From UBA6049 sp965662345 (GTDB lineage: Bacteria > Bacteroidota > Bacteroidia > Flavobacteriales_G > Salibacteraceae), in assembly GCA_965662345.1 (NCBI GenBank), contig CBFIHE010000002.1, forward strand, positions 1 through 64,000: a stretch of DNA of 64,000 bases, read 5' to 3'. Of the stretch, positions 8,782 through 17,190 are shown piece by piece. Within the stretch, counting starts at the first letter, position 1; each line of letters starts with the position of its first letter. The notes beneath the pieces were generated by a model. That model was not told the DNA's origin. It saw only the letters and a list, made by a program, of their open reading frames with translations, and ran no database searches. A program made the position numbers and the translations under genes.

Positions 8782-11187
8782 ATGAAAAAATTAGTGCTCG
8801 CACTGGTATTACAGTGCGTAACGGGCATGTTGTTTTCTCAAGTTGCCACCATTTTGGATTCTGCCACAGCAAGTCCAATAGAAATGGCAACGCTATATAG
8901 CAAATCACCACTCATTTCAGGAACAACCAATGCCATAGGACAAGTAGATGTAACCGGGTTTTCTGGAGCAGACAAAATCGTAATTAGGTCGGTTGGATAC
9001 AATACATTGGAAATTTCATTCAATGCCTTTAAAAATAAAGGGTTCAAGGTTTCATTATCTCAATCAGAAATAAACCTAGATCAAGTTGTTATTTCTGCCA
9101 CACGTTGGTCTCAACCAAAGAGAGAAACTCCTCACAAGATAACCACCATTACCGCTAAGGAGATATCATTTAACCAACCTCAAACTGCGGCAGACTTGTT
9201 GGGTCAATCTGGAGAGGTATTCATACAGAAGAGTCAGCAAGGAGGTGGTAGCCCAATGATTAGAGGTTTTGCAACCAATAGGTTACTCATGGCTGTAGAC
9301 GGAGTACGCATGAATACAGCTATTTTCAGAAGTGGTAACCTGCAAAACGTAATCTCATTAAACCCTTTCACAATTAGCCAAACTGAAGTATTCTTTGGAC
9401 CAGGCTCCGTAATTTATGGCAGTGATGCTATTGGCGGAGTCATGCACTTCTACACTTTAAAGCCTCAGTTTTCTACAAGCTCAACTCCCTTGGTACGTGC
9501 TAATGCAATTGGCAGATATTCCTCTGCTAATCAAGAAGTCACAACACATGTAGATGTTAACGTGGGATGGAAGAAATGGAGTTTAGTAACTTCATTTACC
9601 CATAACCGCTATGGAGATCTACGGATGGGAACAGTTGGGCCCACTGAGTATTTAAGAAAAGAGTATGTTCAAACCGTAGATGGCAAAGATGTGGTTGTAC
9701 GAAATACGAATCCACTTATTCAAACGCCTTCGGGATTCACACAGAATCACTTCTTGGGTAAGCTAAGCTTTAAGCCTTCCAATAAATGGCAACTTACCTA
9801 TGCGCTTCACTACTCAGAAACAAGTGGCCTTGATAGATATGATAGGATGCTCAGGTATCGGAATGGCAAACCACGTAGCGCAGAATGGTATTATGGGCCA
9901 CAAGTGTGGATGATGAGTAACCTTAGCATAGATTACACGAGAGAATCCATCATATTTGATCGCTTTTCAATCCGCTTAGCTCAGCAATTTTTTGAAGAAA
10001 GCCGCCACGATAGAGATTTTGGTGATTCATTACTAACACATAGGGTAGAAGAATTATTTGCCTACTCCTTTAATGCAGATTTCATTAAAAGTATGGGTGA
10101 ACAGTCTGAAGTAATGTATGGCGTTGAAGCTGTTTGGAACGATGTAACCTCTACGGGTACTACCGAAGACATAACAAACGGTATACTAACACCAGACGCA
10201 TCACGTTACCCGCAAGCAATCCAAAACAGTTATGCTGCATATGCTACCTACAGATATAAACCCACACAGAAAATAACTTTGGAAGCTGGAGCGAGATACT
10301 CCACATTTGGTGTTGATGCAACATTTGATACAAGGTTCTACCCTTTTCCTTTTGAAACAGCTACCCAAAGCAATGCTTCTACTACAGGAAGTGTAGGGGT
10401 AGACTTCAACCCTTCAAAAACGTGGAGTATTAGCGCAAATGTTTCTACTGGTTTTAGAGCTCCAAATGTTGATGATATAGGAAAGGTTTTTGATTCTGAA
10501 CCAGGAGCCGTTGTTGTACCAAATCCAGAACTTGGAGCTGAGTATGCTTACAACGCAGAAATTGATATCGCCAAAGTGTTTGGAAACTTCCTTAAAATAG
10601 ATGTTGCTGCTTACTATACCCTTCTTGATAATGCCTTGGTTCGAAGAGATTTCATGTTGAACGGAAGTGATTCCATCTTGTACGATGGAGAATTAAGTCA
10701 AGTACAAGCCATTCAAAATGCCGCTCAAGCCAGGGTATATGGGTTACAAGCAGGGCTTGAGTTCAAGCTTCCCGAAGGATTTTCATTCCGGAGTAACTTC
10801 AATTGGCAACAGGGTGAAGAAGAGCTAGATAATGGTGAGGTTATTCCAAGCAGACATGCATCGCCTTGGTTTGGGCTATCTGCATTTTCGTACAAAAATC
10901 GGAACATACGTCTTGAACTAAATGCTCAGTATAGCGGAAAAGTGGCTTATGAGAATTTAGCAGAAAGTGAAAAAGATAAAGATTTCATGTATGCCATTAA
11001 CGAGGATGGAAACCCATACTCACCAGGTTGGTATACGTTGAATTTCAGAAGCATGATCAAAGTGAATAAAACGTTTACGGTTACTGGAGCATTAGAAAAC
11101 ATCTTAGATCATAGATACAGACCCTACAGCTCTGGGCTAGTAGCGCCAGGTAGGAATGTAGTATTGTCGCTCCGCGCAAGTTTTTAG
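8782..11187 (+). CDS. TonB-dependent outer-membrane receptor
   Basis: Outer-membrane active transporter, 801 residues. Signal peptide MKKLVLALVLQCVTGMLFSQ. Residues about 21-95 form a carboxypeptidase-regulatory-like beta-sandwich typical of Bacteroidota receptors. The plug follows at about 110-230, with GGGSPMIRGFATNRLLMAVDGVRMN and a GSDAIGGVMHF segment. The barrel contains GFRAP and NPEL boxes (about residues 565-595), as in haem/haemoglobin-type receptors, though no His is seen between them. The barrel ends in an aromatic residue (LSLRASF), the usual C-terminal insertion signal. Ligand: haem-type is a guess from the plug and the FRAP/NPEL boxes. It is last in a peptidase, small protein, receptor gene string and is closed by a strong hairpin. 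Confidence 0.93.
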   Translation: MKKLVLALVLQCVTGMLFSQVATILDSATASPIEMATLYSKSPLISGTTNAIGQVDVTGFSGADKIVIRSVGYNTLEISFNAFKNKGFKVSLSQSEINLDQVVISATRWSQPKRETPHKITTITAKEISFNQPQTAADLLGQSGEVFIQKSQQGGGSPMIRGFATNRLLMAVDGVRMNTAIFRSGNLQNVISLNPFTISQTEVFFGPGSVIYGSDAIGGVMHFYTLKPQFSTSSTPLVRANAIGRYSSANQEVTTHVDVNVGWKKWSLVTSFTHNRYGDLRMGTVGPTEYLRKEYVQTVDGKDVVVRNTNPLIQTPSGFTQNHFLGKLSFKPSNKWQLTYALHYSETSGLDRYDRMLRYRNGKPRSAEWYYGPQVWMMSNLSIDYTRESIIFDRFSIRLAQQFFEESRHDRDFGDSLLTHRVEELFAYSFNADFIKSMGEQSEVMYGVEAVWNDVTSTGTTEDITNGILTPDASRYPQAIQNSYAAYATYRYKPTQKITLEAGARYSTFGVDATFDTRFYPFPFETATQSNASTTGSVGVDFNPSKTWSISANVSTGFRAPNVDDIGKVFDSEPGAVVVPNPELGAEYAYNAEIDIAKVFGNFLKIDVAAYYTLLDNALVRRDFMLNGSDSILYDGELSQVQAIQNAAQARVYGLQAGLEFKLPEGFSFRSNFNWQQGEEELDNGEVIPSRHASPWFGLSAFSYKNRNIRLELNAQYSGKVAYENLAESEKDKDFMYAINEDGNPYSPGWYTLNFRSMIKVNKTFTVTGALENILDHRYRPYSSGLVAPGRNVVLSLRASF

Positions 11188-11195
11188 AACAAAGA

Positions 11196-11223
11196 AGCCC
11201 GCAAGAACTTATTCTTGCGGGCT
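11196..11223. terminator. Bidirectional hairpin between TonB receptor gene and sppA
   Basis: Perfect 12-bp stem AGCCCGCAAGAA / TTCTTGCGGGCT with a CTTA loop, placed tail-to-tail between two convergent genes. The U-run is short on both sides. Confidence 0.7.
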
Positions 11224-11246
11224 AATCATATTAAATGCTACCTCGT

Positions 11247-13049
11247 CTAGTAAATACGCAAATAAAAAGGTAATCTGGCTTGCACTCCTTCATATGAGAG
11301 TACATGCTCCATCTCTTTGGCCATTGGGTAATAATCGCCTAGCGTGTACTTCAAGTAAGTGGACTTTGCGTTTGTGCTAAAGTCTTTCATTAGCTCTTCA
11401 AATGGATCTTTTTGTTTTGGAAGTTCTTTCAACTTAAACTCCTCCAATTCAGCTTGCTCAACAGCATAAGCAATGGCATCATTCAACCCTCCAATTTCAT
11501 CTACTAAGCCCACTTCAAGTGCATCTGAACCTGTCCAAACTCTACCTTGTCCAACAGCATCTACCTCTTTTACGCTCATTCCTCTACCCTGAGCTACTCG
11601 TGTTAAGAAGGTATCGTAAACCATAATCACACTTTGCTGAATCACCTTATCCTCATAGTCATCCAAGGCTCTATCAATAGTCATCCAATCAGCATGCGCA
11701 TTGGTTTGAACCAAGTCAAAGGTTAACCCCAATCGATCTTTCAAGAACTTACCAGCATTAGGAATCATACCAAAAACACCAATGGATCCTGTAATGGTTG
11801 TAGTCTCAGCAAAAATGCGATCTCCATATGCCGAAATGTAATATCCACCAGATGCAGCTAAATCACCCATAGAAACAACAAATGGCTTGGTTTCTTTGGC
11901 CAGCTTAGTCTCCCTCCAAATCACATCTGATGCAAGTGCACTACCTCCTGGGCTATTTACCCTTAAAACAATGGCTTTTACGGTACTGTCTTCTCGTGCT
12001 TCTCTAATGGCTTTCGAAATAGTTTCTGATCCTAGAACACCATCTCCCCCAGAACCGCTTCTAATTTCACCTGAAGCATATATAACTGCTACGCGGTCTT
12101 TAATTTTGTAGGATGGCTCTTCTCCATCTTCACGCTTAGGCTTGTACTTAGCGTAGCTCGATAGACTTACCATTTCTAAATCGTCTCTATCATCTACCTC
12201 TACACTATCCATAAGCTCAGCAACAACTTCATCATAGTGCTTTGTAGCATCAATCAAGCCAGCATCTACGGCACTCTTTGCAGACTGCACGCTCAAACTA
12301 TCTGCCAAAACCATGAGCTCACCCACACTAACACCTCTTGCTTTTGAGATTTCGCTAGTCATTCTACCCCAAACCGAGTTTAGTAAAACGGTGAGTTGCT
12401 CCCGGTTTGCTTCACTCATTTTATCATACATGAATGGTTCAACCGCACTCTTGTATTTGTTGTTAGGGCCACGTATGATCTGTGCCTCAATGTCTAACTT
12501 TTCTAAAGTATTCTTAAAAAACATCAACTTAGTAGCAAGACCTTTAAAGTCCATTTCTCCCTGCGGATACATGTAAATATTGTCTGCCACCGTAGAAATG
12601 TAGTACGCTCCCTGAGAATAGGTTTCTCCGTAAGCGATAATCCACTTTCCAGATGTTTTGAAATCTAATAAGGCATTTCTAATTTCTTCAATGGTGGCCA
12701 TACCAGCTGGCATAGAGGCCATATCCATATAAATACCTTTGATTTTATCATCTTCTTTGGCTTTTTCTATGGACTCTAAAATGGTATTTAGGCCAGATGT
12801 CTTCTGCCCTTGCAGTGGTCCAAAATCCACATCAGCAAAAGGATCTTTATCAGCTCTGTCTACAATGCTGTTCGAGAAAGAGACTTGAAGAATGGAATTA
12901 TCTTTAACAGACACCTCTTTCTCGGTTCCAAAAGATTCCAATGCGGCCACCGCTCCCGCTAGCATCACAAAACTTAAACCAATCAACAACATCCCGCCAA
13001 TGATAAAACCAATGGCTGATGCAAATACATATTTGAAAAACTGTTTCAT
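11247..13049 (-). CDS. sppA: Signal peptide peptidase SppA, 67-kDa type
   Basis: Membrane-bound S49 serine protease that digests cleaved signal peptides. 600 residues, the long two-domain form. One N-terminal transmembrane helix (about residues 10-32). In the N-terminal domain, Lys200 in NKYKSAVEPF is the general base; in the C-terminal domain, Ser400 in MGDLAASGGYY is the nucleophile. The 200-residue separation is the same as in E. coli SppA (Lys209/Ser409). It is a single gene, divergent from folK with a 48-nt gap, and shares a hairpin with the convergent receptor gene. Confidence 0.95.
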   Translation of the reverse strand: MKQFFKYVFASAIGFIIGGMLLIGLSFVMLAGAVAALESFGTEKEVSVKDNSILQVSFSNSIVDRADKDPFADVDFGPLQGQKTSGLNTILESIEKAKEDDKIKGIYMDMASMPAGMATIEEIRNALLDFKTSGKWIIAYGETYSQGAYYISTVADNIYMYPQGEMDFKGLATKLMFFKNTLEKLDIEAQIIRGPNNKYKSAVEPFMYDKMSEANREQLTVLLNSVWGRMTSEISKARGVSVGELMVLADSLSVQSAKSAVDAGLIDATKHYDEVVAELMDSVEVDDRDDLEMVSLSSYAKYKPKREDGEEPSYKIKDRVAVIYASGEIRSGSGGDGVLGSETISKAIREAREDSTVKAIVLRVNSPGGSALASDVIWRETKLAKETKPFVVSMGDLAASGGYYISAYGDRIFAETTTITGSIGVFGMIPNAGKFLKDRLGLTFDLVQTNAHADWMTIDRALDDYEDKVIQQSVIMVYDTFLTRVAQGRGMSVKEVDAVGQGRVWTGSDALEVGLVDEIGGLNDAIAYAVEQAELEEFKLKELPKQKDPFEELMKDFSTNAKSTYLKYTLGDYYPMAKEMEHVLSYEGVQARLPFYLRIY

Positions 13050-13097
13050 ATTCCCCTTGGATTAATTCTTTTGCACAAACTTACATCCTCTAGCTTG

Positions 13098-13634
13098 ATG
13101 AAGACTAAACTTGATGACCGGTGGAAAGAATCCTCCATTTGCGGAGAAAATGGCTTTTTAGCGTATCTATTGCTAGGAGGTAATTTGGGAGATGTCTCTG
13201 CATATTTCAACCAAGCAATACAATTACTGGAAGAGCACCTTACCATTTCTAAGGTTTCAAGCTTGTACAAAAGTGAACCCTGGGGTTTTAAAGCAGAAAA
13301 CCTTTTTTTGAATCAGGGCATAGAAATATGTACGAATTTAACACCTCATGAGCTTCTCACTTTGGTACTTCGTATTGAATCATCTCTTGGGCGAATAAGA
13401 AAAAGTGAAGGTGGCTACAGCTCAAGAAAAATAGACATAGATATCCTTCTTTACCAAGACATAGCAATTAACAATTCTGAATTAACCATACCGCATCCGC
13501 GGATGCACGAGCGTAAGTTCGCTCTGCTTCCTATGGTGGAACTATCTTCTAATTTTGTGCATCCAACGCTTAATAAAACCATGGCAGAACTCCTGGACTC
13601 TACAACCGATCAAAGTAACATATGGAAGATATAA
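13098..13634 (+). CDS. folK: 2-amino-4-hydroxy-6-hydroxymethyldihydropteridine pyrophosphokinase
   Basis: Folate pathway kinase that transfers pyrophosphate from ATP to 6-hydroxymethyl-dihydropterin. The core begins AYLLLGGNLGD and continues with SSLYKSEPWGF, FLNQ, the LGRIRKSEGGYSSRKIDIDILLY metal/ATP loop and IPHPRMHERKFALLP, all HPPK signatures. ATG 13098 gives a roughly 20-residue extension before the core; a TTG at 13071 would give nine more. The 3' end overlaps the next gene by 13 nt, so the two are coupled. Confidence 0.93.
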   Translation: MKTKLDDRWKESSICGENGFLAYLLLGGNLGDVSAYFNQAIQLLEEHLTISKVSSLYKSEPWGFKAENLFLNQGIEICTNLTPHELLTLVLRIESSLGRIRKSEGGYSSRKIDIDILLYQDIAINNSELTIPHPRMHERKFALLPMVELSSNFVHPTLNKTMAELLDSTTDQSNIWKI

Positions 13635-14263
13635 AATACCCATATGTAGCCGTTGAAGGTATAATTGGAGCAGGGAAAAGCACACTCACTTCATTACTGA
13701 GTGAATCCATGAACGCCAATGCTGTGTATGAAGAATTTGAAGAAAACCCCTTTCTACCGCTTTTCTACAAAGACCCAGAACGGTATGCTTTCCAGGTAGA
13801 ACTCTCTTTTTTAGCAGCTCGCTTTCATCAATTGAGCAAACGCGTAAGTCAACCAGATTTATTTCACTCCTTCTATTTAGCAGACTATTGGTTTGATAAG
13901 TGTTTGCTTTTTGCCAAAAACAACCTTTCTCAGGCGGAATTTGACTTATACGGAAATCTCTTTAACATAATAAAGGCTCAACTTAAGAAACCAGACCTCA
14001 TCATATACCTTCATCTTCCTGTAGACATTGCATTGCAACGTATTTCAGAAAGAGGTAGAGAATATGAGCAAAACATTCAACCAAGGTACCTAGAAGCACT
14101 CTCAAACCGCTACCTGGCACACATGAAAGCGTTGCCCAATACCAAAATACTGTTGCTTGAAACACAAAACTTAGATGTGAAGCAAAATGAAGAAGATCTT
14201 AAGAAAGTTCAAGACCTATTATATCAAGAACATGCGATAGGCATCAATCGTATCACATTTTAG
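13622..14263 (+). CDS. Deoxynucleoside kinase (dNK / dCK-dGK family)
   Basis: Phosphorylates deoxynucleosides for nucleotide salvage. 213 residues. P-loop GIIGAGKSTL near residues 13-22, the EEFEENPFLPLFYKD substrate-binding stretch, a DYWFDKCLLFAK segment, and an arginine-rich lid (RISERGREYEQ) with the family's LDxxYL-like region following. It overlaps folK by 13 nt, an arrangement I recall in many Flavobacteria, and probably shares its promoter. Which base it prefers (dA, dG or dC) cannot be told from sequence. Confidence 0.88.
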   Translation: MEDIKYPYVAVEGIIGAGKSTLTSLLSESMNANAVYEEFEENPFLPLFYKDPERYAFQVELSFLAARFHQLSKRVSQPDLFHSFYLADYWFDKCLLFAKNNLSQAEFDLYGNLFNIIKAQLKKPDLIIYLHLPVDIALQRISERGREYEQNIQPRYLEALSNRYLAHMKALPNTKILLLETQNLDVKQNEEDLKKVQDLLYQEHAIGINRITF

Positions 14264-14288
14264 TCTGTAACTCGCAGTAATTCGGGGC

Positions 14289-14318
14289 TTTGCTATTCCA
14301 AAACATTAGATAGTTTTG
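14289..14318 (+). promoter_or_regulatory. Bacteroidota-type promoter for the OmpA-like/TPR lipoprotein
   Basis: -33 element TTTG (14289-14292) and -7 element TAGTTTTG (14311-14318, exact TAnnTTTG) spaced 18 nt. This gives a predicted start near 14325 and a leader of roughly 37 nt to the ATG at 14362. Confidence 0.65.
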
Positions 14319-14361
14319 CAATCGGATTGACACACTTTTATACAAGAGTAATTTGACAAAC

Positions 14362-16062
14362 ATGAAAGCAAAGCAGCTTAAATCGCTATCGATAGTAGCC
14401 TTGGCGGCAACAGGATTCATTGCCTGTAACCCGTTAAACAAAATGGCCAAAAACGCAGAAGACCTGCAGTACACAGCTACCCCCAACCCTATAGAAATGC
14501 ACGGTGATAGTGTGGAAGTAACCGTTAACGGTACTATTCCACCTAAGTACTTCAATAAAAAAGTAACTGCAACATTGAAGCCTTACTTCAAAGTTGACGG
14601 AAACAAAGTGGCTGAGTTTGATTCGCTCACTCTCGTTGGTGAATCTGCTGATGCAAATGGTAAGAAAATTGATTTTGAAAATGGCGGCAGCTACAAGCTA
14701 GTATCTAAAGTTCTTTATTCCGATAACATGGAAAGAGGCGAACTATGGGTCACTGCTATTGGGAAATATAAAGGTAAAGTAAAGGATATACAAGACTTTA
14801 AATTAGCTGATGGAACCATCATTACTCCAACGCTAGTTATAGGAGATGACAAACCAATTATTGGTGCAGATAATTTCCAACGTATCACAACAGATATCCA
14901 CAAAGCAGATATTCACTTCTTAATCAATTCGTCTTCTGTAAGAGGTTCTGAATTGAACGATGATGATATCAAACAAATGTTTGAAGATATAAAATCAAAA
15001 TCATCAGATTCAACATTCAATTTTAAATCTCTGAGCGTAGAGGCTTATGCTTCACCAGATGGTGAGCTTTCTTTAAATGAAAACCTAGCAGATAATCGTG
15101 CTAAAGCAGGAGCTTCTCGTGTAGAGCGCGAACTTAAGCGCAGAAAAGTAGAAGGTGCCAAAGAAGAAGGATTCACTACCACAACAGGTAAAGGTGAAGA
15201 TTGGGCAGGTTTCAAAACGGCCATGGAAGCATCAGACATTGAAGACAAAGAATTAATTATTCGTGTGCTGCAGATGTATCAAGATCCTGCTAAACGTGAA
15301 GCAGAGATTAAAAACTTGGCAGAAACTTACTTAGAAGTTAAAGACCAAATCTTGCCAGATTTGAGAAGAGCTCAAATAGCACTTGCTATTGATAAAGTTG
15401 GTAAGTCTGATGAAGAAATCGCAAAACTTGCAGCAGAGAATTCAACTGCCTTGAACGTTGAAGAACTTCTTTATGCTGCTACCTTAACGAACGATCTAGA
15501 CAAAAAAGAAGACATCTATGCGAAAGCAGTAAGTCAATTTGGTGACGATTGGAGAGCTCACAACAACCTGGGTTACGTAAAATTAATGAAGAACGATTTA
15601 GCTGCTGCTGAAACAAACTTCAATAATGCCATGAGCAAAGGTTCAGACCCAATCATTAACAACAACTTGGGAGTTATTGCACGCCTTGAAGGTGATCGTG
15701 TTAAAGCAATTGAATATTACAATAAAGCCGCTGGTGCTGGTGATGAAGTAAACTACAACAAAGGAATTGTAAACATCTTAGATGGTGATTATAGCTCTGC
15801 TGTAGCTAACTTCAAAGGAACCGAAGACTTCAATGCTGCACTTGCTCAGTTGTTGAACAGCAACGCAGATGGTGCATTGAAAACATTGAATGCTTCTGAA
15901 GATTCAAAAACTGCAGAAGGATATTATCTAAAAGCGGTAATTGCTGCTAGAATGGATAAAGCAGAGATGGTAGCTAGCAATTTGAAGATAGCTATTGAAA
16001 AAGATCCTTCTTTAGAAGCTAAAGCAAAAAAAGACGCTGAGTTTATCAAATACAACTTCTAA
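14362..16062 (+). CDS. OmpA-like / TPR outer-membrane lipoprotein
   Basis: 566 residues from ATG 14362; this start yields a lipoprotein signal ending ATGFIAC with acylated Cys22. Beta-rich N-terminal region (residues about 30-185), then an OmpA-like segment around residues 200-300 (SVEAYASPDGELSLNENLADNRA), then TPR repeats from about 370 to 560 (AHNNLGYVKLMKNDLAAAETNFNNA; NNNLGVIARLEGDRVKAIEYYNKA). The OmpA-like part suggests peptidoglycan contact and the TPRs protein docking. I do not recognise a named gene. It has its own promoter and terminator and codon use like a well-expressed gene. Confidence 0.8.
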   Translation: MKAKQLKSLSIVALAATGFIACNPLNKMAKNAEDLQYTATPNPIEMHGDSVEVTVNGTIPPKYFNKKVTATLKPYFKVDGNKVAEFDSLTLVGESADANGKKIDFENGGSYKLVSKVLYSDNMERGELWVTAIGKYKGKVKDIQDFKLADGTIITPTLVIGDDKPIIGADNFQRITTDIHKADIHFLINSSSVRGSELNDDDIKQMFEDIKSKSSDSTFNFKSLSVEAYASPDGELSLNENLADNRAKAGASRVERELKRRKVEGAKEEGFTTTTGKGEDWAGFKTAMEASDIEDKELIIRVLQMYQDPAKREAEIKNLAETYLEVKDQILPDLRRAQIALAIDKVGKSDEEIAKLAAENSTALNVEELLYAATLTNDLDKKEDIYAKAVSQFGDDWRAHNNLGYVKLMKNDLAAAETNFNNAMSKGSDPIINNNLGVIARLEGDRVKAIEYYNKAAGAGDEVNYNKGIVNILDGDYSSAVANFKGTEDFNAALAQLLNSNADGALKTLNASEDSKTAEGYYLKAVIAARMDKAEMVASNLKIAIEKDPSLEAKAKKDAEFIKYNF

Positions 16063-16087
16063 GAAAGTTAATCCTTAAAGTTTTAAA

Positions 16088-16117
16088 AGCCATCGGTATT
16101 TCTCCGATGGCTTTTTT
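16088..16117 (+). terminator. Intrinsic terminator after the TPR lipoprotein
   Basis: AGCCATCGG (16088-16096), 7-nt loop, CCGATGGCT (16104-16112), then a run of T. The next gene starts only 14 nt after the T-run. Confidence 0.85.
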
Positions 16118-16131
16118 ATTTTCGCTAGGAT

Positions 16132-16341
16132 ATGCAAGCAAAGCTCATTTTAGTTTTCGCGGTTCTCACCGCACTAAGTACTTCAGGATGCAAGAAATGC
16201 TTCAACTGCACGAAGCAAATCATTATTGAAGTAGATAATAAACCTGTTGAAACCGATAGCTTCTATTCTCAAGACATTTGCGGCAAAGACGACCGTGAGA
16301 AAGTTGAAGCTGATGGCTACACTTGCATAGCCACAAACTAA
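16132..16341 (+). CDS. Small Cys-rich lipoprotein (copy 1)
   Basis: 69 residues. Signal peptide ends LSTSGC, a lipobox. The lipid-bearing Cys starts a C-x2-C-x2-C cluster (CKKCFNC); two further Cys follow (DICGKDD, and GYTCIATN at the end). It shares plan and spacing with the next gene (CxxCxxC, a mid Cys, a penultimate TC), so they are tandem paralogues. The function is unknown; the conserved Cys could bind a metal or form disulfides in the periplasm. No promoter is evident between the preceding terminator and its ATG. Confidence 0.7.
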   Translation: MQAKLILVFAVLTALSTSGCKKCFNCTKQIIIEVDNKPVETDSFYSQDICGKDDREKVEADGYTCIATN

Positions 16342-16355
16342 TTCGAATAGAAGAC

Positions 16356-16363
16356 TATATTTG
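16356..16363 (+). promoter_or_regulatory. -7 promoter element upstream of second Cys-rich lipoprotein
   Basis: TATATTTG, an exact TAnnTTTG match, 19 nt before the ATG at 16383. No well-spaced -33 TTG was found, so this is tentative. Confidence 0.4.
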
Positions 16364-16382
16364 CTAAACAATCAAAAAAGAC

Positions 16383-16583
16383 ATGAAAAGAATTACTATA
16401 GCTGCTGCGGTTTTATTGGTTTCAGGAATGTTTGCAAGTTGTGAGAAATGCGCAACTTGTACTTTTAATGATCCAGATCAAGGCACCATTACTGATGAAT
16501 TTTGCGACAAAGGCCATCGATATGATAGCACATTAGAAGCTTACGAGTCGAATAACTGGACTTGCACAGAAGACTCGAACTAA
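16383..16583 (+). CDS. Small Cys-rich lipoprotein (copy 2)
   Basis: 66 residues. Signal MKRITIAAAVLLVSGMFASC, with Cys20 as the lipidation site, again opening a CEKCATC cluster; then EFCDKGH and a C-terminal NWTCTEDSN. Alignable by eye with the upstream 69-residue protein despite low identity outside the Cys. The stop overlaps the convergent methyltransferase gene by 4 nt. No named family recognised. Confidence 0.7.
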   Translation: MKRITIAAAVLLVSGMFASCEKCATCTFNDPDQGTITDEFCDKGHRYDSTLEAYESNNWTCTEDSN

Positions 16584-17110
16584 AGCATTTTGGCATATAC
16601 CTGCCACATCAACATTCCAGCACTCACTGACGCGTTCAGTGAGTGCTTTGTTCCTTCTTGTGGTATCTCTACTACACCATCACACGCATTTATTACCTCC
16701 TGCTGAACCCCAAAAACTTCATTGCCAACCACAAAGGCATATTTACCTTGAGGTTCTACACTTAATTCTTTTAAAGAAATGCTGTTTTGAGCTTGTTCCA
16801 GTGCATAAACAGTGTAGCCCTCATTCCTCAGCTCATTCACACATTCCAGAGTATTCTCATTATAGCTCCAATGAACAGATTCAGTAGCTCCAAGTGCCGT
16901 TTTGTGTATTTCTCTGTGAGGCGGACGAGGCGTAATTCCACAAAGATAAATTCGCTCAAAGGCAAAAGCATCAGCGGTTCTGAATAAGGACCCTACATTA
17001 TGATGACTTCTTAACCCGTCAACAACTAGCACAAGAGGTCTCTTTGGTGAAGCTTTAAATGCCTCTAAATCGGGTCTATCAAGCTCCTCTACCCTTAATT
17101 TTCTGTTCAT
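16580..17110 (-). CDS. TrmH/SpoU-family RNA 2'-O-methyltransferase
   Basis: SAM-dependent RNA ribose methyltransferase of the SPOUT superfamily, 176 residues, catalytic domain only. Visible motifs: motif 1 HHNVGSLFRTADAF (with the conserved Asn and Arg), motif 2 FVVGNEVFGV, and motif 3 IPQEGTKHSLNASVSAGML, which forms the trefoil-knot SAM site. There is no separate N-terminal RNA-binding domain as in TrmH or RlmB, so the RNA target (tRNA or rRNA) is unknown. It stands alone, convergent with the small lipoproteins and divergent from mutS. Confidence 0.9.
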   Translation of the reverse strand: MNRKLRVEELDRPDLEAFKASPKRPLVLVVDGLRSHHNVGSLFRTADAFAFERIYLCGITPRPPHREIHKTALGATESVHWSYNENTLECVNELRNEGYTVYALEQAQNSISLKELSVEPQGKYAFVVGNEVFGVQQEVINACDGVVEIPQEGTKHSLNASVSAGMLMWQVYAKML

Positions 17111-17190
17111 AACTCAAATGAATTTATCAATGCTTTATTGAGCCTCGGTAAGGCGGCATTGTATCTTAGTTCATCAGCAAATGCAGCGTT

